From Acidobacteriaceae bacterium (GTDB lineage: Bacteria; Acidobacteriota; Terriglobia; Terriglobales; Acidobacteriaceae), in the NCBI GenBank assembly GCA_025355505.1, contig JANXZM010000046.1:1-43875 (forward strand): a DNA stretch of 43,875 nucleotides, given 5' to 3'. The notes under the pieces were generated by a model, which saw nothing but the letters and a program-made list of their open reading frames with translations, searched no databases and was not told the DNA's origin. Numbering within the stretch: position 1 is the first letter of the stretch; each line of letters starts with the position of its first letter. Shown in pieces: positions 26,624 to 35,656 of the stretch. The position numbers and the translations under genes are program-made.

Positions 26624-27238
26624 CTACTCCTTCTTCATCGCGTCGATCATCACATAGAGCTCTTTAGTGTCCGTAACCTCCACGTAAGGCTTGCCGTTAT
26701 GTTTGTTGCTCACCACCCAGATGGTCGGCGTGTGCTCCAGGTGCAGACTCACGCCCAACTCCTTGTCCGCCCTCACCAGCCCCGCCAGTTTGCCCGCCGA
26801 ATCCACCACGAACGGCAAACCAATCTTGTGTTCGCCGGCAAACTTGTCCGCAAATCCCCGCAGATTCTGCGGGTTGATCTCGAGCTGGTGCTCGAACACC
26901 GTGTCCCGGAAAGCGTTCCCCGTCTCCTTGGAATGCGTATCGAAGAAGCGCGCCAGCACCGCTGCGTCAAACGACCAGTTGTGCATCGGCAACGGGAAAT
27001 CGTGCCGCACCAGCGGAATTTTGTAAGTCCGTGAGGCCTGCGCCAGCAGCGGCGCGACTCGTCCGCATTGCGGACATTGCAGGTCTTCGAAAACCACGAT
27101 AGCCACCTGCGCCCCCTTCGGCGGACGGAGAGCTTCGGGCACATCCTGCGCAAAAACCGGCAGGCAGACCAGCGCCAGACACATCAGAACCAGACTCGGC
27201 AAAACAGCGGAGAGCTCCAGCATTCGTCGATTCTTCAT
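26624..27238 (-). CDS. Secreted DsbA/thioredoxin-like thiol oxidoreductase
   Basis: 204 residues. Residues 1-31 are a signal peptide (hydrophobic, ending FAQD). The active site is CPQC (C55, C58) in VVFEDLQCPQCGR, followed by a helical insertion (DFPLPMHNWSFDAAVLARF) and the cis-Pro loop EHTPTIWV, as in the DsbA/DsbC-like thioredoxin_4 family. It should work in the periplasm on disulphide formation or exchange; partner proteins are not in the window. It converges on fabF from the other strand. Confidence 0.88.
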   Translation of the reverse strand: MKNRRMLELSAVLPSLVLMCLALVCLPVFAQDVPEALRPPKGAQVAIVVFEDLQCPQCGRVAPLLAQASRTYKIPLVRHDFPLPMHNWSFDAAVLARFFDTHSKETGNAFRDTVFEHQLEINPQNLRGFADKFAGEHKIGLPFVVDSAGKLAGLVRADKELGVSLHLEHTPTIWVVSNKHNGKPYVEVTDTKELYVMIDAMKKE

Positions 27239-27312
27239 AGTTTTATTTGGATGCCCATCGAACTACCAATGTCTCCATGGTAGCGAATTCAGCCCATTCG
27301 CGCACCTGAAGC

Positions 27313-27320
27313 CAGACTTT
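27313..27320. repeat. Target-site duplication of the IS1-like transposon, left
   Basis: CAGACTTT, repeated at 29847-29854. One further flanking base could extend it to nine. Confidence 0.85.
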
Positions 27321-27329
27321 GGTAGTGGG

Positions 27330-28205
27330 TCAGTTTGAAATTCTTTTCTTGTAAGGGCCGCGCTTCGCAGATTTCGCCATCAACCCATCTGCCATCTGCA
27401 CGATTTCCTCAAGACTCCAAACGTGATCGGATAGCCCAGCGGCCATTGCCGGGGTAATCCTTAGCGTCTTGTGGATTCTAGAGAAATTGTGATAGATCGC
27501 ATGGATCGCGACCATCGCAATGTGGTTTTCGATCTTCTTGGAGAAACCGTTCGTCAACCGCGTGAATCGTCGCATAGACATTCTCATTGTCAGATTGTGC
27601 CGCTCCACATAGCTGGTGCTGACATGCGCCGCATCAGGATTGCCACTGACGGTTTCCATCTCGCAGCCGATACACGTTGCCGGAGAATAGCGCGAGTCGT
27701 TCTGCGCTGGTGCGCCATAAAGTTTTTGGAGCATCGCATAGTCGATGTCGGCACCGAAGGCGTCTTCCACCGCGTCTAGATACGCTCTGTGACCGTCTGT
27801 AGTGATCTGTACGCGCCCCTTTATGCGACTAGCGCAGTCCTGCATGAATTCCTTCGCCCAACCGCCGTCGCGCCCACCCACCAGATAGCTCACGCAGAGC
27901 TTTGTGTCCGCGTCCAAGCCCGTCCACGTCCAAACATCGCCCCAACCCTCTAGCTTCTTTTCTGCGGTGACGTTCTTAGCTTTTGCTCCAACGAAACACC
28001 AAATTTCATCTGCCTGTAGACGACGAACGCGAACATTCCTGACGCGCTGATCGTGGAACTTTTCGCAGGCCGCGCCCAATTCCATCAGCAGCTTCGTAAC
28101 GGTGTTGAGCGACACGTCAGCTAGGCGGCTGCAAGAGCGAAGGCTATTTCCCTCCACCAGCATCCCTAGAATCTTGGCGCGGTCGGCAATTGAAAGGCGG
28201 TTCAC
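27330..28205 (-). CDS. IS1-family-like DDE transposase
   Basis: 291 residues. An N-terminal HTH (EGNSLRSCSRLADVSLNTVTKLL) is followed by the DDE catalytic core: LQADEIWCFVG (first Asp), TTDGHRAY (second Asp) and SYVERHNLTMRM (Glu). The C-terminal end is basic (KRGPYKKR). No frameshift is needed, unlike classical IS1 with its InsA/InsB fusion, so it belongs to the single-ORF branch. The stop codon lies almost in the left terminal repeat. It looks intact. Confidence 0.88.
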   Translation of the reverse strand: MNRLSIADRAKILGMLVEGNSLRSCSRLADVSLNTVTKLLMELGAACEKFHDQRVRNVRVRRLQADEIWCFVGAKAKNVTAEKKLEGWGDVWTWTGLDADTKLCVSYLVGGRDGGWAKEFMQDCASRIKGRVQITTDGHRAYLDAVEDAFGADIDYAMLQKLYGAPAQNDSRYSPATCIGCEMETVSGNPDAAHVSTSYVERHNLTMRMSMRRFTRLTNGFSKKIENHIAMVAIHAIYHNFSRIHKTLRITPAMAAGLSDHVWSLEEIVQMADGLMAKSAKRGPYKKRISN

Positions 28206-28328
28206 GGCCCAATACTAAGCCGGAAGCGCAGCGTTGTCAAGCATAGTATTCAGTTTGAATAACAGCGACGCATCGCCTACTGTGTAAACTCCGCGGATTA
28301 CTGTCCCATCTTTGGTTATAATTATGCC

Positions 28329-29567
28329 ATGTCTGAAGCGCTGACACCACAGCGATCATTTGAGCTGTCGATAGAGGCGGGCCGAGTTTTCACCCCAGCG
28401 GCTCCGATTGACGACCGTGAACTGTTTGCTGGCCGCACAAACCAAGTTAGAAAGGTCCTTGACGCAGTCAACCAAAAGGGGCAGCACGCAATCATTTTCG
28501 GAGATCGGGGAGTTGGGAAAACGTCGCTGGCTAATGTGTTGGCTTCATTCATACCCGCGGGCGGCTACATGGTGACCCGTAGGATAAATTGCGACAAGGG
28601 TGACAGTTACAATTCCGTTTGGCTAAAAGTATTTGAGGAAATTCAGCATAGTGAAGTCACCAAAGTTAGTGGGTTCGCGGGACAAGGCCATCCGCCTCGT
28701 GTGGATGCTTCAGTCGATATTATTAGTCCCGATGTTGTCCGGCGTCAGTTGGAGTTTTGGTCAAAAGACTCTCTGCTTATTCTCATCATTGACGAATTCG
28801 ACAGAGTGGACGAGTCTTACCGTGCCATCTTTGCCGACACAATCAAAACGCTTTCAGACAATGCGGTGCCCGCAACGGTAATCCTGGTTGGGGTTGCAGA
28901 TAGTGTCGATCAGCTTATCGCCGAGCATGAGTCAATTCAGCGTGCACTGGTTCAGATCAAGATGCCACGCATGTCCAAAGATGAGATTAAAGAGATCGTT
29001 AACAAAATGACGAATCTCGGCATGACAATTGAACCGGAAGCTGTTGATCGAATCGCCGTGTTGGCGCAGGGATTGCCGCACTACGCGCACTTGTTGTCGC
29101 TCCATGCAACGCGAGCCGCTTTGGACGGAATGTCGTTGCACGTCAATCTGGCAATTCTCGATGTTGCGATTCGCAACGCCATAGAAGCAGCGCAGCAGTC
29201 TATTCGCAGTGCGTGGCATCAGGCTATCGTCAGCGCACGAAAAGACAATCTGTTCGGTGATGTGCTCCTGTCGTGCGCCCTCGCTCGCAGCGATGATATG
29301 GGAACGTTCGCGGCGCAGGACGTTAGAGCGCCAATGCAAGTAGTCACGGGAAAACCATACGAAATCCCCGCATTCGCGCAGCACTTAAATGAATTTAGCG
29401 AGACAAAGCGCGGCAACATTCTCAAGAAGCAGGGCGAGAATCGCAGGTTTCGCTATCGTTTCACCAATCCCCTAATGCCACCATTCGTGATTATGAAAGG
29501 ATTTTCCGACAAGAAGGTGACTACAGAAGTGCTAAAGCAGTTGGCGGACAGCCTGACCCTATTTTGA
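28329..29567 (+). CDS. AAA-type ATPase, passenger of the transposon
   Basis: 412 residues. Walker A is GDRGVGKTSL near residue 58, Walker B LLILIIDEFDRV near 145, with a sensor-like ATVILVGVAD and an Orc1/Cdc6-like lid (MPRMSKDEIKEIV). The C-terminus (RRFRYRFTNPLMPPFVIMKG) suggests a winged helix. A start region FTPAAPIDDRELFAGR is common to the ATPase group that binds a neighbour or DNA. It is unlike IstB or TniB and has no transposition partner motif that I can see. It may be a defence or target-selection ATPase. It converges with the small basic protein, overlapping by 9 bp. Confidence 0.85.
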   Translation: MSEALTPQRSFELSIEAGRVFTPAAPIDDRELFAGRTNQVRKVLDAVNQKGQHAIIFGDRGVGKTSLANVLASFIPAGGYMVTRRINCDKGDSYNSVWLKVFEEIQHSEVTKVSGFAGQGHPPRVDASVDIISPDVVRRQLEFWSKDSLLILIIDEFDRVDESYRAIFADTIKTLSDNAVPATVILVGVADSVDQLIAEHESIQRALVQIKMPRMSKDEIKEIVNKMTNLGMTIEPEAVDRIAVLAQGLPHYAHLLSLHATRAALDGMSLHVNLAILDVAIRNAIEAAQQSIRSAWHQAIVSARKDNLFGDVLLSCALARSDDMGTFAAQDVRAPMQVVTGKPYEIPAFAQHLNEFSETKRGNILKKQGENRRFRYRFTNPLMPPFVIMKGFSDKKVTTEVLKQLADSLTLF

Positions 29568-29780
29568 TCTTTTCCAGCGTGCCTTAGCTGCATCACTGGC
29601 AATTCTCTTGCGGTCATACGGCGATAACTTCTTTGACCGAGAAGCGCCTCCCTTTAGTCCGCCAGTTCGGCGGTTTGACGGATGGCGCTTGGATTCGCTG
29701 ATGGTATCTTCCGCTTCGCCGATGGCAATGTCGAATACCTGCTTGGCAAGCTGGACGGTATCACGCGGTCTTTTGGCCAC
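29559..29780 (-). CDS. Small basic protein of the transposon
   Basis: 73 residues with the pattern TGGLKGGASRSKKLSPYDRKR and ASDAAKARWKRS at the C-terminus. The motif GG-x-ARxxKLSPxxR-x-IAxxAAxARW is common in short uncharacterised bacterial proteins. It is highly basic and could bind nucleic acid. It overlaps the end of the ATPase gene by 9 bp on the other strand and lies just inside the right terminal repeat. Confidence 0.65.
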   Translation of the reverse strand: MAKRPRDTVQLAKQVFDIAIGEAEDTISESKRHPSNRRTGGLKGGASRSKKLSPYDRKRIASDAAKARWKRSK

Positions 29781-29846
29781 GAAGCGAGTATGCCACAGGA
29801 TGCGATACCCATTCCACCGCGCTAAATTTCAAACTGAGGCATTACC

Positions 29847-29854
29847 CAGACTTT
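29847..29854. repeat. Target-site duplication of the IS1-like transposon, right
   Basis: CAGACTTT, the second copy of 27313-27320, seven bases from the end of the TonB-family gene. Confidence 0.85.
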
Positions 29855-29860
29855 GTGTCT

Positions 29861-31000
29861 CTACTTTACGTCGCTGATTTCGAGATTGTAAAAATAATAG
29901 AAACGCAAGCCCAGGATTTGCCCCGGAAATTCTTTCGGCAGCGGCGGGAACGGGGTGGATGCGGTGATGCTACCCCACGCCGCACGGTCAAGCGCCACAT
30001 CGCCCGACGAGGTGTGCACCACCATGCCCGTCGTTTTGCCATCCTTCAGAATGACGAATTCAATCGCAAGCTTGCCCTGTTTCGAGATCGGCGGATACAC
30101 CGACGGCGGCATCAGGTTGTACCAGTTCTGGCGCACGATTTGCGTGATCCGCGTCAGATAAGGCCCAAAATCCACGCCCATCGTGTCGGTCAGGATTTCC
30201 GCCTGATCCAGCGCCTTCGCCCCGCCCCGGCCACGACTCAAGCCGTAATCGCCCGATTCTCCCCCGCCGTTGCGCCCCCGGTTGGCGACTGCCGCCCGGG
30301 CCGCTTGCTCGATCGCCGAGCCTGCCGTCATCGAAGTATTAAAATTCGGCTGCGGTCTGCTCTGCGGAGGCGTCTGCAACTGCGCCGGCTGATCGCTCGG
30401 CCGCGGCTGCGCCAATCCCTGCAAATTTTCCTGCGGCGCTGGCGGCGGCTCATTCTGCGCAACCTGGCTCTGCGCTGCCTGGCCCTCGGCCGGTGGCTGC
30501 TGCACCTTCGCTCCCGGCCGTCCCGGATGCGCGCTTTCCAGTATCTTCTTCAACTCTTCGCGATTGATCTGCGGCGCTTTGCTGGTCGCGATCCGGTCCT
30601 TATCCGAAATTACCTTCGCATCGGGACGCCGCATCAGTTTCTGTGCGTCGGGCGGCAACTCCAAAAACGTCGCGTCTTTTGACCGGTCCGTATCCGTCCG
30701 CATCACCAGATCCACCGTCCGGTGCGGCATCATCATCATCAGCTTCTCGCTGTTCCACAACAGAATGATCACGAACAAGTGCAGGATCACCGACAGCCAC
30801 AGCGCTTCCCGCTTGCGCGCCCGCGAAAGATCGTCCTGCAACTGGATCAGAAGATGCGGTACATCGTCAGGATTGAACCCGCGGTAAGCCGTCTCCCAGT
30901 GCTCCGCTTCGAATAAATCGCGCTGCTCCGGCGGCTCGGAGAGCGGGGTCGATGATTCGCCAGACAAGGGATCGCGCGACGGAATTTGGGTAACCGGCAT
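29861..31000 (-). CDS. TonB-family energy-transducer protein
   Basis: 379 residues. A cytoplasmic N-terminus of about 65 residues precedes one membrane helix (ALWLSVILHLFVIILLW). Next come a Pro/Gln/Ala-rich periplasmic linker, a Gly-rich patch (RGRNGGGESGDYG), and a C-terminal TonB-like domain (residues about 285-379: YLTRITQIVRQNWYNLMP, KQGKLAIEFVILKDG). Such proteins couple the proton gradient to outer-membrane receptors. No ExbB/ExbD genes are in the window. Downstream, the IS1-like transposon has inserted only seven bases beyond its stop codon, sparing the frame. Confidence 0.85.
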   Translation of the reverse strand: MPVTQIPSRDPLSGESSTPLSEPPEQRDLFEAEHWETAYRGFNPDDVPHLLIQLQDDLSRARKREALWLSVILHLFVIILLWNSEKLMMMMPHRTVDLVMRTDTDRSKDATFLELPPDAQKLMRRPDAKVISDKDRIATSKAPQINREELKKILESAHPGRPGAKVQQPPAEGQAAQSQVAQNEPPPAPQENLQGLAQPRPSDQPAQLQTPPQSRPQPNFNTSMTAGSAIEQAARAAVANRGRNGGGESGDYGLSRGRGGAKALDQAEILTDTMGVDFGPYLTRITQIVRQNWYNLMPPSVYPPISKQGKLAIEFVILKDGKTTGMVVHTSSGDVALDRAAWGSITASTPFPPLPKEFPGQILGLRFYYFYNLEISDVK

Positions 31001-31177
31001 CGGGCAGAGACTATAAAGCTTAGAGCCGCGGACAGCCTCCCGGGTTGCGTAGAATTACGCCCAAATTTCCTGCGTAAAGTTACGTAAATTATGGAGTTGC
31101 GACCGCGAATCCCATTGTCGCATTTTTTGCCCAACCCGAGTGAGTACCTGGGTAATCGCTGGGTGGAGGAACAGCCT

Positions 31178-32176
31178 TTAACCTCGCCCCACCCCAATCC
31201 GTCCCGCGTGCCGCCCAATCTCCTCGAGAATCGCCAGCCCAAGCTCCAGCGCTCGCCGCCCATCCTCCAGTGACACCACCGGGCGCGACCGCTCCCGCAC
31301 CGACTGCAGGAATGCTTTGATCTCCGCCAGCAACGGCTCCTCCGCCGTGATCGCCGGCTTCGCCATCTGGATCTGCGGATTCACGCTCGGCTCGCTGGCC
31401 ATTTCCGCCGCGCTTCCAACCGCATTGCCGGCCGCGCCGCCAACCGAGAACACCAGCACGTCCTGCCGTCCATAATCGATCGAAATATACTGCCCCGCCT
31501 GAAAGAAACGCAGCTTGCGCACCCGCTCCGTCGAAACCCGGCTGGCCGTGAAATTCGCCACGCAGCCCGATTCAAACTCGAGGCGCACGTTCGCTATATC
31601 CACCTTGCCCGAAAGAACCGGCAGCCCCACCGCGCGAATTTCTTTTACCTCCGACTTCACAAACGTCAGCACCACGTCAAGGTCGTGGATCATCAAATCC
31701 AGCACCACGTCCACATCCAGCGCTCGCGGAGAAAACACGCTCAGCCGGTGTACCTCAAAAAACATCGGCCGGTTGATCAGCGGCAAAGTAGCCCGTACCG
31801 CCGGATTGAACCGCTCCAGATGCCCAACCTGCGCCACCCGATTGTGCTCCGCTGCCACGCGCAGCAGTTCGTCCGCCTCGCCGAGCGTCGCCGCCACCGG
31901 CTTTTCGATCAGCACGTCAACCCCAGCTTCCATCAAAGTGCGCGCCACCTCCAAATGCAAAACCGTCGGCACCGCCACCGACGCCGCCTGCACCCCGCTG
32001 TGCGTAGTCAGCATCTGCTCGACCGAGCCGAACGCCTTACAGCTAAACTCACGCGCCATCGCGTCAGCCCGCGCCATATTCGGATCGACCACTCCCACCA
32101 GCCGCACCCTGCCCGCCTGCTGCAGTTGCTGATAGACACGCGCGTGATTGCGCCCGAAGGCGCCCACGCCAATCAC
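31178..32176 (-). CDS. Gfo/Idh/MocA-family oxidoreductase
   Basis: About 332 residues. An N-terminal NAD(P)-binding Rossmann fold (VIGVGAFGRNHARVY) is followed by the VLIEKPVA motif, with the conserved Lys, and a GHLERFNPAV stretch. The C-terminal part is the alpha/beta domain (LMIHDLDVVLTFV). The start is unclear: GTG at 32176 cuts into the Rossmann strand, while a CTG at about 32204 preceded by GGAG would give a full strand but is not a usual start. The substrate is a sugar or similar. Its position downstream of lpxI, lpxA and fabZ suggests envelope sugar or lipid A-related metabolism, which is inference. Confidence 0.8.
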   Translation of the reverse strand: MIGVGAFGRNHARVYQQLQQAGRVRLVGVVDPNMARADAMAREFSCKAFGSVEQMLTTHSGVQAASVAVPTVLHLEVARTLMEAGVDVLIEKPVAATLGEADELLRVAAEHNRVAQVGHLERFNPAVRATLPLINRPMFFEVHRLSVFSPRALDVDVVLDLMIHDLDVVLTFVKSEVKEIRAVGLPVLSGKVDIANVRLEFESGCVANFTASRVSTERVRKLRFFQAGQYISIDYGRQDVLVFSVGGAAGNAVGSAAEMASEPSVNPQIQMAKPAITAEEPLLAEIKAFLQSVRERSRPVVSLEDGRRALELGLAILEEIGRHAGRIGVGRG

Positions 32177-32204
32177 CGCAACATTGATCGGAAATTCTGT
32201 GCTC

Positions 32205-32544
32205 AGATGAGTAACTCCGAAACTAAGAAATCACGCGCTATTGTCGCAGTTCCAGCCCCACCTGGGAAAGCGCAAAACCAGAATCACTTAGCGTCAGCCG
32301 CCCTCGCTGTTCAGCCGGTACCACGAACCACCCAGACCCTCTGACTCACCCAGGTCTGTCGGAAAACTCAGGTTTCGTATCACGGCATCGCTTTAGCTGT
32401 TAGCGTAAGTTCTTCGAAATCATACGTCCCTTTAGGAACTGGGCATCGAATCTCGGATTTTTCGCAGCCTCGCAAGCCGTGGGGTCTTCACATCTTCTTG
32501 AGCAGCGCAATCTGCCCCGGCTGTTCCAGACGACCGCGCGCCCA
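32205..32544. other. Spacer between the oxidoreductase and lpxI
   Basis: About 340 bases without a recognisable gene. It includes a GCATCGCTTTAGC stretch near 32380, also found near fabF. Confidence 0.4.
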
Positions 32545-33390
32545 TCATTCCGCGCACACCGCGATCCCCGCATCGTCCGCTGCCCGCGTCGTCGCCTCGC
32601 CATCCAGCAACAGACATTTCCCCGCGTCCACCGCCAGGCAACTCGCCCCGGCGCGCGCCATCGTCTCAATTGTCTTCAAGCCAATCACCGGTACGTCAAA
32701 CCGCATATCCTGCTTCGGCTTTGCGATCTTCACCACCGTCAGCGCCCGACTCAGCGTGGAAGCCTCGCCTTCCAATTCCAATTCCAAAGACCGCATCAGC
32801 AGTCCCGCCCGCTCGATCGTCGCATCCGTGCCTTCCATCGCCTCCACCGTCACGCACGCCCCTTCCGCTATCACCACCGTTTGTCCTATGTCGTACTCCG
32901 CCAATCGCCGCCCCACCACCCGCCCGTATTCGATGTTCTTAAGTTCCTGCCCGTTCGGAGCTCGCTTGCCGAGCACGCCCGCTTTCGCCAGCAGCGGTTC
33001 CAGCAGCGAGGTCGAGTTCTCCAGCACGATGCCCTCATCCGCCAGCACCTTCGCCACCGCCCCCAGCAGCGAATCCGTATTGCGCGTGCCGAGCGACAGC
33101 AGCAGTTTCGCCAGCCGCCAGTCCGGCTTGATCGCGGAAAAAATCTGCTTGTGCTTAACCTGCCCCGCCATCACCGCGCGAGTAACTCCCGCAGCCTTAA
33201 AAGTGTCGATAAGCTTTGACAGCTCGCCCAGAGAGAACCAGTGAACCGAAGCGGCGCCATGCCTCTCAATCGCGGCGGATGTCTCTTCCTTAATGGCCGC
33301 GACAACAACCTCGTACCCCAGAGCCCGCGCCGCGTCCAGTACCAGAAAAGGAAATTTCCCATTGCCCGCAATAAGACCAAGACGTGTCAT
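32545..33390 (-). CDS. lpxI: LpxI-like UDP-2,3-diacylglucosamine pyrophosphatase
   Basis: 281 residues from the ATG at 33390. It opens RLGLIAGNGKFPFLVLDAAR, the LpxI/DUF1009 start, and continues with AGQVKHKQIF, DSLLGAVAKVL and VDAGKCLLLDGE. LpxI cleaves UDP-2,3-diacylglucosamine to lipid X during lipid A synthesis in bacteria lacking LpxH. Its position with lpxA and fabZ fits. The longer frame to 33468 crosses a repeat and is not needed. Confidence 0.9.
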   Translation of the reverse strand: MTRLGLIAGNGKFPFLVLDAARALGYEVVVAAIKEETSAAIERHGAASVHWFSLGELSKLIDTFKAAGVTRAVMAGQVKHKQIFSAIKPDWRLAKLLLSLGTRNTDSLLGAVAKVLADEGIVLENSTSLLEPLLAKAGVLGKRAPNGQELKNIEYGRVVGRRLAEYDIGQTVVIAEGACVTVEAMEGTDATIERAGLLMRSLELELEGEASTLSRALTVVKIAKPKQDMRFDVPVIGLKTIETMARAGASCLAVDAGKCLLLDGEATTRAADDAGIAVCAE

Positions 33391-33403
33391 GCGCAAAAAC
33401 CAC

Positions 33404-33466
33404 GTAGGTGCGGACGCCCTCGTCCGCTCCGCGCGGTTGGACGGACCAGGCCGTCCGTCCCTACGC
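33404..33466. repeat. REP-like double palindrome
   Basis: GCGGACG and CGTCCGC (33410-33427) and GGACGG/CCGTCC (33439-33456), enclosed by CGTAGG and CCTACG. It lies between lpxA and lpxI. Same sequence class as 6762-6777. Confidence 0.75.
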
Positions 33467-33484
33467 AAGCAGCGAAGCTCTCCA

Positions 33485-34261
33485 CTACTTAATCACCCCA
33501 CGCTCCGACGCTTCAATAAAGCGAATCAGCATCTCCACATCTTCCCCAATATCCATTTCCGCCTTCAGCTTCTCCAGGGCCTGCGACGTGTTCAGCTTCG
33601 ACGCCAGCAGCACCCGATACGCATGATGAATCTTCCCAATCCGCTCTTTCGTAAATCCCCGCCGCTCCAACCCCACCGCATTCATTCCATACGCATGCGT
33701 CCCGCGTTCGGCGGATGTCTTCGAAAATGGCAGCACGTCCCGCGTGATGGTCGTCCCCCCGCCGATAAACGCATGCGTCCCAATCCGCACAAAGTGATGC
33801 ACCGGACTCAGCGCCCCCACCGTCGCCCAGTCTCCCACCATCACGTGCCCGCCCAGCGTAGCCGCGTTCGCCATAATGACGTGGCTCCCCACCTGGCAAT
33901 CATGCGCAATATGCGCATAGGCCATGATCAGGTTGTAGTCGCCCACCCGCGTGCATCCCCCGCCCTTCACCGTGCCGCGGTTGATAGTGACAAACTCGCG
34001 TATCTCGTTATGGTCGCCTATCTCCAGACCAGTCGGTTCGCCCGCATAAGTATTGTCCTGCGGGGCCATGCCAATCGAAGTGAAAGGGAAGAAACCATTG
34101 TCCACGCCAATTTTTGCCGGCCCTTCAATCGCTACGTGCGAAACCAGATGGCAGCCCTCGCCCAGCTCCACCTCCGCCCCAATCACGCAATAAGCCCCAA
34201 TCACGCACGACGGATGTACCTTGCTTTTCGGATCGACGATCGCCGTAGGATGAATGGACAT
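33485..34261 (-). CDS. lpxA: UDP-N-acetylglucosamine acyltransferase
   Basis: 258 residues from the ATG at 34261. The hexapeptide-repeat left-handed beta-helix is evident (IHPTAIVDPKSKVHPSCVIG, IGDHNEIREFVTINRGT). The catalytic His is H120 in AYAHIAHDCQVG. It makes the first lipid A intermediate from UDP-GlcNAc and 3-hydroxyacyl-ACP. The chain-length selectivity cannot be read here. It follows fabZ on the minus strand, in the usual fabZ-lpxA order. Confidence 0.96.
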   Translation of the reverse strand: MSIHPTAIVDPKSKVHPSCVIGAYCVIGAEVELGEGCHLVSHVAIEGPAKIGVDNGFFPFTSIGMAPQDNTYAGEPTGLEIGDHNEIREFVTINRGTVKGGGCTRVGDYNLIMAYAHIAHDCQVGSHVIMANAATLGGHVMVGDWATVGALSPVHHFVRIGTHAFIGGGTTITRDVLPFSKTSAERGTHAYGMNAVGLERRGFTKERIGKIHHAYRVLLASKLNTSQALEKLKAEMDIGEDVEMLIRFIEASERGVIK

Positions 34262-34336
34262 CGTGAAATTTGTGATTGGTAATTGATGATTTGTAATCTG
34301 GGTTGGCAGTTTCAATCGCAAATTACAAATTGAAAA

Positions 34337-34801
34337 TTACAAATTCTCTTCCTCAGCCGCTCCCGCCAACACGTTCCGCGGCACCAGCCGGCAAGTGATT
34401 GTCGCCTCGCACACCACTTTGCCGTCCACATATGCCTTGCCTTCCAGACGAGCCGCCGTGATCCGCCACGCCCGCACCACCCCTTCGATCCGCAGCTGAT
34501 CTCCCGGCACCACCGGACGCCGGAATCGCGCCTTCTCGATCCCCGTAAACACCATCAGCATCTCGTCCCGGTTCGGTACCTCCCTCAGTAGCAGCAGCCC
34601 GCCCGCCTGCGCGATCGCTTCCACAATCAGCACCCCAGGCATGATCGGCTTGTCCGGAAAGTGCCCCTGAAAAAAGGGCTCGGTGATGGTCACGTTCTTC
34701 AACGCGACTATGCTCTTCGTCCGCACCAGCTCTATCACCCGGTCGATCAAGAGAAATGGATAGCGATGCGGCAAAATCTTGAGAATGTCGCCTATATCCA
34801 T
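34337..34801 (-). CDS. fabZ: 3-hydroxyacyl-ACP dehydratase
   Basis: 154 residues of hot-dog fold. Catalytic H47 in FFQGHFPDKPIMPG and E61 in LIVEAIAQAGG are both present. It dehydrates 3-hydroxyacyl-ACP in fatty acid elongation and competes with LpxA for substrate, which explains the fabZ-lpxA pair. The start is the ATG of MDIGDILKILPHR. Confidence 0.96.
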   Translation of the reverse strand: MDIGDILKILPHRYPFLLIDRVIELVRTKSIVALKNVTITEPFFQGHFPDKPIMPGVLIVEAIAQAGGLLLLREVPNRDEMLMVFTGIEKARFRRPVVPGDQLRIEGVVRAWRITAARLEGKAYVDGKVVCEATITCRLVPRNVLAGAAEEENL

Positions 34802-35221
34802 CCGGTTTTCGCCGCCGCCACGTCAGTCGCAGCCAATTCAGAAGTCTGGTTCATATCAGTCATGCCGTTTCGTTCAAGGCGAAGATTATACTGTAGCACA
34901 CCTTCCAATGAGCAACCAGCAATGCACCTGGTGGCGAATGAACTTGCGGTAGCCCGCTAAATTCATCCGCCACCAGGGACGCGAAGGTTTACAAAGCAAT
35001 TCCTGAAAGTTCTTGATTTTCCTTCGTAATCCTTCGTGTCCTTGGTGGTCAAAGAACCTGGCCGACGACCATCCCGCCGCCAACATCCGCCTGGCCCGGG
35101 ACGTTCCTTAGTAACCTCTTCCCCGCCGCTGCCGCCCTAAACTCCCCCACCCACGCCGCCGATGATCATTTCAGGGGCCACCCTGCAATCAACCACGTCC
35201 ACCGCCCCCGGGAGCCGATCC
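34802..35221. repeat. Spacer with inverted repeats
   Basis: About 420 bases without a gene. CCACCAGGGACGCGAAGG (34970-34987) pairs with CCTTCGTGTCCTTGGTGG (35031-35048) at 16 of 18 positions. CCTGGTGGCG near 34928 pairs with CGCCACCAGG near 34968. It is a composite interspersed-repeat region related to 24767-24845. The fabZ promoter should lie near 34802-34900. Confidence 0.6.
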
Positions 35222-35590
35222 ATGAATCCGCCCGAAGCCAAGCCCTCTTCCCCCGCTCTAACCGCAAACGATCGCCGCCACCATCGCCGCTACACCGTCC
35301 ACGTCCAAATCGAAATCCGCCAGGAACGCTGCGCTATCCCCATGCGTCTCCAAACCACCGACCTCAGTCGCGGCGGCTGCTACGTCGAGCTGATGATGCC
35401 CCTCCCAGTCGGCGCCCGCGTTCAAGCCACCCTCTGGCTCGGTGCCTCCTCCATCGTCATTCGAGGACGCGTTGTCACCTGCCATCCCAATTTCGGCAAC
35501 GGCATCATGTTCACCGAATTCGATGGTCAGGCGGAACAACTCCTCAACCTATACCTGGACGCTGTTACTACCGAAACTAGCGTCCCATAA
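35222..35590 (+). CDS. PilZ-domain protein
   Basis: 122 residues from the ATG at 35222; a further ATG at 35162 gives 142. The c-di-GMP-binding signature is present: RRHHRRY (the RxxxR box) and TTDLSRGGCYVEL (the DxSxxG box), followed by a beta barrel (GARVQATLWLG, GIMFTEF). It probably binds cyclic di-GMP. The output partner is unknown. It stands alone between fabZ and the minus-strand DUF971 gene. Confidence 0.85.
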   Translation: MNPPEAKPSSPALTANDRRHHRRYTVHVQIEIRQERCAIPMRLQTTDLSRGGCYVELMMPLPVGARVQATLWLGASSIVIRGRVVTCHPNFGNGIMFTEFDGQAEQLLNLYLDAVTTETSVP

Positions 35591-35656
35591 ATTCGCGGCA
35601 TCGATAGAAAAACTTTGAAACCGCGCCGCTTCTCCCGAAGTCCCCCGTACTCACCG

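Larger units (their letters stand above)
27321..29846. mobile_element. IS1-like transposon carrying an AAA ATPase passenger
   Basis: The ends are 22-bp inverted repeats (27321-27342 and 29825-29846; 19 of 22 match), beginning GGTAGTGGGTCAG and GGTAATGCCTCAG and sharing TCAGTTTGAAATT. They are flanked by an 8-bp direct repeat. GGT-initial ends and 8-9-bp duplications fit the IS1 family. The element contains an IS1-like transposase (minus), an AAA ATPase (plus) and a 73-residue basic protein (minus). At 2.5 kb it is about twice the usual length because of the passengers. It sits between the DsbA-like and TonB-family genes. Confidence 0.85.

Noticed and set aside
28241-28260. A third TCAGTTTGAA stretch inside the IS1-like transposon as an alternative end
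   Set aside because: It is in direct, not inverted, orientation to the left end, matches only about ten bases, and lacks the target duplication.
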